Shown piece by piece: positions 6,578-11,917 of a stretch of 11,917 nucleotides of DNA. The notes under the pieces were generated by a model. It was not told where the DNA came from. It was given only the letters and a program-made list of their open reading frames with translations, and made no database searches. Within the stretch, counting starts at the first letter, position 1. Each line of letters starts with the position of its first letter. The stretch is from contig CAMDBK010000065.1 in the NCBI GenBank assembly GCA_945889235.1, positions 1-11,917 of the forward strand, in the 5' to 3' direction. This stretch comes from Chitinophaga pinensis (GTDB taxonomy: Bacteria; Bacteroidota; Bacteroidia; SXHM01). The position numbers were made by a program, and so were the translations under genes.

Positions 6578-6585
6578 CAATATTA
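6578..6585 (-). promoter_or_regulatory. Candidate -7 box of rplS
   Basis: Minus-strand TAATATTG (6585-6578) differs from TAnnTTTG at one base and is followed by GCAG, similar to the bases after the other -7 boxes here. It lies about 38 nt above the rplS ATG. TTG triplets occur 15 and 22 nt upstream but not at 19, so the -33 assignment is uncertain. Confidence 0.35.
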
Positions 6586-6644
6586 CAGAATTATTCTTTA
6601 CAAGCAGCAAATTTGTATTTTTTTACTTGCCGTTTAATCTTGCT

Positions 6645-6652
6645 TACTTTTG
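6645..6652 (+). promoter_or_regulatory. -7 box just before the diacylglycerol kinase start
   Basis: TACTTTTG is identical to the thiolase -7 box and is likewise followed by GC. It ends 4 nt before the GTG at 6657. Transcription would therefore begin at or next to that GTG, implying a leaderless mRNA if both calls are right. It also argues against the in-frame TTG at 6627, which lies upstream of the box. Confidence 0.5.
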
Positions 6653-6656
6653 CTGT

Positions 6657-7049
6657 GTGAAAAACACAAAAGAAAAAGGGTTCACAATCAGTTCAAGAGC
6701 CAGCAGTTTCAAGTATGCTTTTAAAGGGTTAAAACTTTTTTTCACCACCCAGCATAATGCGTGGATTCATTTGCTGGCAGCTTTTTGTGTAATTGCCGCA
6801 GGTTGTTTTTTCGGTATTTCAAAAACTGAATGGTTGTTTGTAATCACTGCTATTTCTTTGGTATTAATAACAGAAATAGTTAACACAGCCATTGAATTTA
6901 TTGTTGACTTGGTTTCACCTGAATTTAATGAAACAGCAGGAAAAATTAAAGACCTTGGATCTGGTGCTGTCTTGTTTTCAGCAATGATGGCGGCTGTAAT
7001 TGGAGCATTGGTTTTCGGACCGTACCTTCTTGCGTTACTTAAGATTTAA
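6657..7049 (+). CDS. Diacylglycerol kinase / undecaprenol kinase family protein
   Basis: Small integral-membrane lipid kinase (DagK family) that phosphorylates diacylglycerol or undecaprenol with ATP at the inner membrane. From GTG at 6657 the product is 130 residues. The N-terminus SFKYAFKGLKLFFTTQHNAWIH (about 17-38) is the usual amphipathic entry, and three transmembrane segments follow (about 38-53, 58-76 and 103-127). The catalytic stretch is present: Glu73, Asn76 and Glu80 in ITEIVNTAIEF, then Lys98-Asp99 in GKIKDLGSGAV. The frame is open to a TTG at 6627, but a -7 box lies inside that extra segment and family members start close to the GTG. Which lipid is used cannot be told from sequence; homologues in Gram-positives prefer undecaprenol. 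Its last 11 bases overlap the convergent glycosyltransferase gene, with no terminator visible. Confidence 0.9.
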   Translation: MKNTKEKGFTISSRASSFKYAFKGLKLFFTTQHNAWIHLLAAFCVIAAGCFFGISKTEWLFVITAISLVLITEIVNTAIEFIVDLVSPEFNETAGKIKDLGSGAVLFSAMMAAVIGALVFGPYLLALLKI

Positions 7050-7938
7050 TTACCCGGTAATTTTTGTACTCAAACAAACGGTAACCTGTCAGGTTTTCAA
7101 AACCGTTAAGTATTTTTTCTTTCAGTTTCATATTTGATTTTGATGGATTGTACATGAACGCCCAGTCTTTTGCTGCAATTAGTTCTTTCATATACACAGG
7201 ATGTTCGCCTGTAAACTCTTCCAACCTGTCTACCTCATTGAAATCAAATAATTTTTCATCTGTTTTCTCTTTCAGCCATTTATCATCGTGCCAGAAGCGG
7301 TGGAAATGGTTTAACTTTTTCTTCATCAGCGCAGGATTACGTGAATACGAATAATGGAAAACAGGGATTTCTGTTTTTAATACATTTAGTTTTGTTCCTC
7401 CTTTTTCAGAATCATAATTACCTAAGTTTTCATATTTTCTGAAACCCATAGCATCTTTGTAAGAGCGGATATTTCCAGTGTTTTTAAAAACTCTTATTTC
7501 ACCGCGATGGACCGCCCGCGTATTTCTTATGTGTCCGAAATTGCCCCAAAAATGAAGAAATGGAAAAAACAGTCCGTCCACGTTATTTAATTTATCTGCT
7601 TTAAGAATATAGTCTTTTATTTGTGTGTGTGCAGTCTGATGAAACACTTCATCAGACTGAAGATAGATAGCCCAATCACCGGTAATAGCATCAAGCGCGA
7701 TGTTTGTTTGTTGTGCAAAAATTTTTCCTGAAGTTCTTAATGCATCATCCCACTTGGTGTCTATTATTTTTATTTTAGGATTATTGATAGCTGCAATTGC
7801 TTCGCGTGTTCCATCAGTTGAGTCGCCAACAACAACAACCAGTTCATCAACCAGCGGCAACAGCGATTGAATGGACTGAACAAAGGGATAACCAAATGTA
7901 AAACCATTTCTGATAAATGTAAAGCCGCTTATTTTCAT
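7039..7938 (-). CDS. Family 2 glycosyltransferase (GT-A fold)
   Basis: Predicted sugar transferase using a nucleotide-activated donor, probably building a cell-surface glycan. The 299-residue protein opens with a strand and loop typical of GT2 (SGFTFIRNGFTFGYPFVQSI). It continues with DELVVVVGDSTDGTRE (residues 31-46) and a DxD-like metal/nucleotide site, LQSDEVFHQ (Asp96-Glu97). The rest (HFWGNFGHIRNTRAVHRGEIRVFK and an aromatic-rich C-terminal third) resembles Bacteroidota glycosyltransferases of unknown acceptor. There is no signal peptide or membrane helix, so it is probably cytoplasmic or peripheral. Its ATG at 7938 overlaps the stop of the phosphoesterase gene in an ATGA, making it the last gene of a coupled three-gene operon. 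It ends 11 nt inside the convergent kinase gene. Donor and acceptor are unknown. Confidence 0.85.
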   Translation of the reverse strand: MKISGFTFIRNGFTFGYPFVQSIQSLLPLVDELVVVVGDSTDGTREAIAAINNPKIKIIDTKWDDALRTSGKIFAQQTNIALDAITGDWAIYLQSDEVFHQTAHTQIKDYILKADKLNNVDGLFFPFLHFWGNFGHIRNTRAVHRGEIRVFKNTGNIRSYKDAMGFRKYENLGNYDSEKGGTKLNVLKTEIPVFHYSYSRNPALMKKKLNHFHRFWHDDKWLKEKTDEKLFDFNEVDRLEEFTGEHPVYMKELIAAKDWAFMYNPSKSNMKLKEKILNGFENLTGYRLFEYKNYRVIKS

Positions 7939-8432
7939 CCTCTTTTCCCTATTTCAATTGCTTCCAGTTCTTTTATTTTTTCGCCATCAACGGTAAAGCG
8001 CAACAATGTTTTTACTTTATGAAAACCATGATTACCGGCTGCGCCCGGGTTCATGTGCAACAGATTATACTTCTTATCAAATATGACTTTCAAAATATGT
8101 GAATGCCCGCAAATAAATAACTTGGGCTTGGCTTCCATAATTTCTTTGCGTGCTTCGGGTGAATACTTTCCGGGGAAGCCGCCAATGTGAATAATCAGCA
8201 CCTGAGTTTGCTCACAGTTGAAATTCAAAACAGCAGGATGTATTTTGCGCAATTCTGTTCCGTCAATGTTTCCGTAAACAGCTTTAAATGGTTTAAAAGC
8301 GGCAAGTTTATCCAAAACTTCTGTTGTACCAATATCACCGGCATGCCAGATTTCATCGCACTCTTCAAAGTAACGGAAAACTGCTTCATCTAAATGTCCG
8401 TGGGTGTCTGAAAGAAGTCCTATGCGCTTCAA
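7935..8432 (-). CDS. YfcE/MJ0936-type metallophosphoesterase
   Basis: Small cytoplasmic calcineurin-like phosphoesterase whose relatives hydrolyse phosphodiester model substrates; the natural substrate is usually unknown. The metal-binding motifs occur in order in 165 residues: Asp9 and His11 (SDTHG), Asp33 (HAGD), Asn55 (YGNIDG), His82 (IIHIGG) and the GHSH motif with His110 and His112. NPGA at 128-131 is also family-typical. GNID replaces the GNHD of larger relatives, as is normal in the YfcE group. The start is TTG at 8432, overlapping the TGA of the upstream thioredoxin gene as TTGA. No ATG lies near enough to replace it, and the first motif comes eight residues in. The 3' end overlaps the glycosyltransferase ATG, so translation along this operon is probably coupled. 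Confidence 0.93.
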   Translation of the reverse strand: MKRIGLLSDTHGHLDEAVFRYFEECDEIWHAGDIGTTEVLDKLAAFKPFKAVYGNIDGTELRKIHPAVLNFNCEQTQVLIIHIGGFPGKYSPEARKEIMEAKPKLFICGHSHILKVIFDKKYNLLHMNPGAAGNHGFHKVKTLLRFTVDGEKIKELEAIEIGKRG

Positions 8433-9805
8433 GGCAGGTATTTTTTCAGTTTATCTTCAAGCTCGGAAGGGTTGAAATTTTTGTCTAAAATATTTCCGGC
8501 TTTATCAATCAAAAAAATTGTTGGTGTACGTTCCAGCGCATACGTAGTAATTACTTCTGAATTCCAGCCCTTGAGTTCGCACACATTTACCCATTCCAGT
8601 TTCATGTCCTGAATTGCCTTTAACCAGGATGCATAATCATTATCCAATGAAACTGAATAAACTTCCAAACCTTTGTTTTTATATTTCTGATAAACTTCAA
8701 AAACTTTTGGAGTATGTTCCATACAATGTGGACAACTTGACGCCCAGAAATAAATCATTCCCAACTTGCCTTTTAAAGTACTTTTCATGCTTATCGGGCT
8801 ATAATTAATATCATTGATTAATAGCTCAGGAGCTGGAGTACCATTGCTTATCTGCTTCAACTTAGTAAGCAATTTTTCAGTTTCTGATTTCAGGGGAATT
8901 TCACATCCTTCTGAATAACTGTCGTGAACATATTCAACCAACTGTGGCGGCCCTTTTTTTGTAAAAACATCTAACAGAAATGCAACAGTAAAGTCACGTA
9001 CTTCCTGATTTTTTTTTGCGCCTGCCATTATATTATCAACTCCTTTTTTAAAACCTTCTTCAGTGTGGTCAACATACAGATCAAGGTAGCTGTACAGTTT
9101 CATTTCGTAGGTTGCGGTGTTTACTATCCGTGCATCAGAAAAATTAACATGCTGAAAAAAGTAAGCATGCTGAAAAGCTTCTTCGGTATCAAAATCTTTT
9201 CCTGCGGCACTTTCACTTTTTTCAGAAACTAAATATAAAGGACAAAGCACTTCAGTTGTAAACGTTCCTGAAAACATATTGGGAATAAGGCGTACAGAAT
9301 TATTAAACCTTACTATTGAAGTTGAAAGAGCTGCTTTTACATGTTTTGTTTTAGCGTCTTTTTGTGGATCAAACCGTGGGATATTACTGAGCAGAGAAGT
9401 AAGGCTATCGTACTCATTTCTGTATATTTTATAAAAATTAGCAAGCACTGCATACGCGTCATTTTCCTTGGATGCAACAACCTGAATAATTCCTTCTTTC
9501 AGTCCATTAAAATCAGCAGCTATTTTACAATTTTCTTCTTTACCGATAATTAATGCCGCTTCTTTTTCCTTAGTGTACCAAAGCTTGTAAACTCCCTGTT
9601 TATAACCCTCTTTTAAAACAAACTTGAAATTACCTTGCGCATCGGTAATTGTTGAATCAACAAGTTGGGGCTCGTTACCTTTTTGTATGGCAAGGTAAAT
9701 TTTCTGGTTGCCGGCATTTTTTATTTGCCCTGAAATGGCAACACTTTTTGCACTCACTGAAAATGAAAAGAAAATAACCGACAGTACTAAAAACAAATGT
9801 TTCAT
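8429..9805 (-). CDS. DUF4369/TlpA-like periplasmic thiol-disulfide oxidoreductase
   Basis: Envelope thioredoxin-like protein expected to exchange disulfides with partners in the periplasm, possibly attached to a membrane by an unseen partner. The 458-residue product has a signal peptide (MKHLFLVLSVIFFSFSVSA). A beta-rich N-terminal domain of DUF4369 type follows (about 22-110: SGQIKNAGNQKIYLAIQKG, then DSTITDAQGNFKFVL). A helical middle region (about 115-320) has no motif I recognise. The C-terminal AhpC/TSA-TlpA domain (about 325-458) has its active site CPHC at 358-361 (FWASSCPHC) and the cis-proline Pro428 in ERTPTIFLID. No lipobox cysteine is evident after the signal. It is the first gene of the operon with the phosphoesterase and glycosyltransferase. 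Proteins of this type abound in Bacteroidota and their partners are seldom known. Confidence 0.92.
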   Translation of the reverse strand: MKHLFLVLSVIFFSFSVSAKSVAISGQIKNAGNQKIYLAIQKGNEPQLVDSTITDAQGNFKFVLKEGYKQGVYKLWYTKEKEAALIIGKEENCKIAADFNGLKEGIIQVVASKENDAYAVLANFYKIYRNEYDSLTSLLSNIPRFDPQKDAKTKHVKAALSTSIVRFNNSVRLIPNMFSGTFTTEVLCPLYLVSEKSESAAGKDFDTEEAFQHAYFFQHVNFSDARIVNTATYEMKLYSYLDLYVDHTEEGFKKGVDNIMAGAKKNQEVRDFTVAFLLDVFTKKGPPQLVEYVHDSYSEGCEIPLKSETEKLLTKLKQISNGTPAPELLINDINYSPISMKSTLKGKLGMIYFWASSCPHCMEHTPKVFEVYQKYKNKGLEVYSVSLDNDYASWLKAIQDMKLEWVNVCELKGWNSEVITTYALERTPTIFLIDKAGNILDKNFNPSELEDKLKKYLP

Positions 9806-9831
9806 AAAATGGCGCTGATAAAAACGGAGGC

Positions 9832-9839
9832 AAAATTAA
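9832..9839 (-). promoter_or_regulatory. -7 box of the thioredoxin-phosphoesterase-glycosyltransferase operon
   Basis: Minus-strand TAATTTTG (9839-9832) matches TAnnTTTG exactly and is followed by GCC, as at rpsL and the thiolase. It lies 27 nt upstream of the first gene's ATG. The -33 side is not clear. Confidence 0.55.
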
Positions 9840-9987
9840 TCAATAAAACCTTTTTTCTTACTGAACACAATATTCATAAATCTAATTCCGTTTATATAAT
9901 AGAGTCCTTGTCGTTGATAATATGCTTTCGGAAGAAAAAATAAATACGATGAAATAAAATTTACGAAACTTGTACATCAATAAAGCG

Positions 9988-11421
9988 ATGAAAAGGTTCA
10001 TACTGTTTTGTGTTTTATTTTTTGCAATTAAGGTATCCTATACACAGGAAAGCATGGGTATTGCCAACAGCAATTATGCACCAACGCAAAGTGTACATTT
10101 AAATCCGTCATCTATAGTAGATTCAAAAGTATGGCTTGATATAAATCTGGTTGGCATGGGGGCATACGTGTACAACAACTATTTTTATTTTCCGCAGGCA
10201 AGTGCATGGACAAGGCCCTTTCCTGAAGGGCTTGACCATTATAAGTTGGGAAATGTTTACCGCGGAGATGTGAATGTAGATGTATGGGGACCCGGATTTA
10301 CTCTTAATCTTGGAAGGCACGCTATTGGACTAAATACCGCGGTGCGTTCATTTACAGATGCCACACGAATTCCCGCCCCGATTGCAAAATTTATTTTTGA
10401 AGGTTTGAAGTATGCACCGCAACACGATATTGAATTTTCAGACAAAGATTTTAAAACAACATCACTTACCTTGGGTGAAATAGGGCTTTCGTATGCAGCA
10501 ATAATAAGCAGAGAGCGAAAAAATTTATTTACCGGTGGGCTTACTGTAAAATACCTTTCAGGTATCAACTCAATAGCCCTTGATGTAGAATCAATAAACT
10601 ATAATGTTCAGAACGATAGCAACCTTTATTTAAGGCCTATTAACGGAAAATACGGAATTGCAGAACCCGGATTTGGTGCCGGTCAAGGTTGGAGCGTTGA
10701 TGTTGGTTTTACTTTTAAAAAAATGCTGGATGATGTTGGCTCCTATGTTCCATTCTCATCCATGTCGGATTGTTCAGTAAAAGATTATCGATACAAACTT
10801 GGAATTTCGGTTATGGATATTGGCAATATCAAATTCAAGAAAAATTCAGTTTATCAGGAATACCATAACACTTCAAACGCATGGCTAGGTTACGATACAG
10901 CAAGTTTTACAAATCTTGGTTCAGTAGATCAAAACCTGAGCAGTAATTTTTATGGAACATCGCCCACAAATATCCGTGCAACAAGTTTCACAACATGGCT
11001 GCCATCTTATGCAAGTATACAGTTTGACTACAACTTTGGCAATCATTTCTTTGCTAATCTTACTGCAATACAAGGGTTCAGAATACAAGCACCGTTTGGT
11101 GTTCACCGCAGAAGTACAATAGCTATAACTCCGCGTTATGAAAGAAGAAGATGGGAAATTTCATTGCCTGTTTCCCTCCACGATTTCAGAAAAATACAAC
11201 CGGGAGTAATGCTACGAATCAATAACCTGATTATAGGAACAGATAATATAATACCTCTTATTATAAAAACAAACATGAATGCTGCCGACATTTATTTCAA
11301 CCTGAAAATTCCTTTTTTTAAAAATCCAAAATGCGGTGGTGGTGGAAAGAAACATAAGAAAGGCAAGAAAGGAAAATCAGGGAAGAAAGGGCATGATGAT
11401 ACTTGTCCTGCTTATCAATAG
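9988..11421 (+). CDS. DUF5723-like outer-membrane beta-barrel protein with Lys/Gly-rich tail
   Basis: Predicted outer-membrane protein of unknown function. From ATG at 9988 it has 477 residues. A signal peptide (KRFILFCVLFFAIKVSYTQ) leads into ESMGIANSNYAPTQSVHLNPSSIVDS, an N-terminus like the DUF5723 family and reminiscent of the FadL/PorV style. Many short amphipathic strands then alternate with loops, for example DVWGPGFTLNLGRHAIGLNTAVR, FTGGLTVKYLSG and FANLTAIQGFRI. The last strand (ADIYFNLKIPFF) is followed by an odd tail of roughly 35 residues, KNPKCGGGGKKHKKGKKGKSGKK and then an acidic and Cys-containing end. The upstream in-frame TTG at 9970 is rejected because it places six residues before the signal peptide. 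No plus-strand promoter is clear in the 182-nt gap upstream. A second secreted protein gene follows 38 nt later. The family call is from pattern memory. Confidence 0.8.
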   Translation: MKRFILFCVLFFAIKVSYTQESMGIANSNYAPTQSVHLNPSSIVDSKVWLDINLVGMGAYVYNNYFYFPQASAWTRPFPEGLDHYKLGNVYRGDVNVDVWGPGFTLNLGRHAIGLNTAVRSFTDATRIPAPIAKFIFEGLKYAPQHDIEFSDKDFKTTSLTLGEIGLSYAAIISRERKNLFTGGLTVKYLSGINSIALDVESINYNVQNDSNLYLRPINGKYGIAEPGFGAGQGWSVDVGFTFKKMLDDVGSYVPFSSMSDCSVKDYRYKLGISVMDIGNIKFKKNSVYQEYHNTSNAWLGYDTASFTNLGSVDQNLSSNFYGTSPTNIRATSFTTWLPSYASIQFDYNFGNHFFANLTAIQGFRIQAPFGVHRRSTIAITPRYERRRWEISLPVSLHDFRKIQPGVMLRINNLIIGTDNIIPLIIKTNMNAADIYFNLKIPFFKNPKCGGGGKKHKKGKKGKSGKKGHDDTCPAYQ

Positions 11422-11440
11422 ATATAGAAAAAATCTATAT
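11422..11440. repeat. Small AT-rich hairpin between the two outer-membrane protein genes
   Basis: ATATAGA (11422-11428) and TCTATAT (11434-11440) form a perfect 7-bp stem around five A residues, right after the TAG of the barrel gene. It is weak because it is nearly all A-T and only a few T residues follow. I read it as a minor processing or attenuation hairpin at most. Confidence 0.35.
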
Positions 11441-11459
11441 TTACTTCAAATTTAGTTTC

Positions 11460-11917
11460 ATGCGCAGCATTGTTTTCTTTCTAGCATTTTCATTTCTAAA
11501 GCTATCTGTTTCTGCGCAGACAAAGCAGGAAAAACCAAAATCTCCTTTCTGGAGTAAAGTATATTTAGGAGGCAATGTTGGCGCACAGTTCGGCAATGTT
11601 ACCATGGTAAATTTATCACCAATTGTCGGATACAGAATTACTCCTAAAATTTCAGCAGGTTTTGGAGTCACTTATCAATACTACAGCATACGAACCTATA
11701 ATTATTCAACCCATATTTATGGCGGAAGAATATTTGCACGTTATCAGCCGTTGAGTTTTCTTTTTCTGCATGCCGAAGCGGAAGCGCTGAATTGGAATTG
11801 CCCAAGACAAGAGCCATGGGGTTTTACAACCGAACGTTTGTGGTCGCCCGGATTATTGGCAGGTGGTGGACTTACACAGTCAATGGGCCAGGGCGGTTCA
11901 TCCATTTATATTATGGC
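11460..11917 (+). CDS. Small secreted outer-membrane beta-barrel-like protein, partial (runs off the right edge)
   Basis: An open frame from ATG at 11460 continues to the window end (152 codons plus 2 bases) with no stop. It begins with a signal peptide (MRSIVFFLAFSFLKLSVSA followed by QTKQEK). Alternating beta-rich stretches then look like barrel strands: WSKVYLGGNVGAQFGNVTMV, LSPIVGYRITPKISAGFGVTYQYY, THIYGGRIFARYQPLSFLFLHAEAEAL and LLAGGGLTQSMG. The glycine/aromatic pattern resembles small Bacteroidota outer-membrane proteins of about 180-220 residues, so most of it is probably visible. I do not recognise a specific family or function. It follows the DUF5723-like gene by 38 nt in the same direction without a strong terminator, suggesting co-transcription. 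The leader is AT-rich with no Shine-Dalgarno sequence. Confidence 0.8.
   Translation, partial: MRSIVFFLAFSFLKLSVSAQTKQEKPKSPFWSKVYLGGNVGAQFGNVTMVNLSPIVGYRITPKISAGFGVTYQYYSIRTYNYSTHIYGGRIFARYQPLSFLFLHAEAEALNWNCPRQEPWGFTTERLWSPGLLAGGGLTQSMGQGGSSIYIM

Noticed and set aside
9970..9987. Upstream TTG start for the DUF5723-like gene
   Set aside because: It would put YINKA before a well-formed signal peptide that starts at the ATG 9988 with Lys-Arg followed by a hydrophobic core.
11441..11671. Minus-strand open frame near the right edge
   Set aside because: It is antisense to the frame starting at 11460, which has a clear signal peptide and barrel-like strands and stays open to the window end.

Overview
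The window is about 11.9 kb of moderately AT-rich, densely coding bacterial chromosome, most likely from a member of the phylum Bacteroidota (Chitinophagales/Sphingobacteriales-like or an uncultured relative; I cannot place it further). Four things point there. Several genes are preceded by TAnnTTTG -7 boxes, the Bacteroidota promoter type. Start codons have A-rich leaders instead of Shine-Dalgarno sequences. The families present are typical of the phylum (DUF4369/TlpA thioredoxin, type I sulfatase with a YVYKDK...FAF-like tail, DUF5723-like outer-membrane barrel). Two short palindromic repeats resemble ones I associate with these genomes.

Layout, left to right. The 5' part of rpsL (ribosomal protein S12) reads off the left edge on the minus strand, with a good promoter. 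A NIP-like aquaporin follows on the plus strand (470-1114). Convergent to it is a minus-strand pair, a membrane fatty-acid desaturase (2820-3941) followed 14 nt later by a secreted sulfatase (1180-2805). The sulfatase is interrupted by an in-frame TAG close to an inserted palindromic repeat. Divergent from the desaturase are a thiolase (4057-5241), a 61-bp near-perfect palindrome, and a signal-less SH3-NlpC/P60 peptidase (5317-6099). A hairpin terminator separates these from rplS (ribosomal protein L19, minus). A diacylglycerol kinase family gene is divergent from rplS and overlaps, tail to tail, a three-gene minus-strand operon: TlpA-like thioredoxin, then a YfcE-like phosphoesterase, then a family 2 glycosyltransferase, each coupled by a 4-nt overlap. 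The right end holds two consecutive plus-strand genes for secreted outer-membrane proteins: a DUF5723-like barrel with a Lys/Gly-rich tail, and a small beta-rich protein cut by the window edge.

Functionally this is mostly housekeeping and cell-envelope biology: translation (S12, L19), lipids (desaturase, thiolase, DAG/undecaprenol kinase), wall recycling (NlpC/P60), envelope redox, glycosylation, and outer-membrane proteins. I see no CRISPR array, phage, transposase, tRNA or rRNA, and no convincing new defence or biosynthetic system. The best leads are the broken sulfatase with its repeat insertion, the possibly leaderless DAG kinase transcript, the unusual aquaporin filter, and the two uncharacterised outer-membrane proteins at the right edge. 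No stretch longer than about 300 bases lacks a gene.
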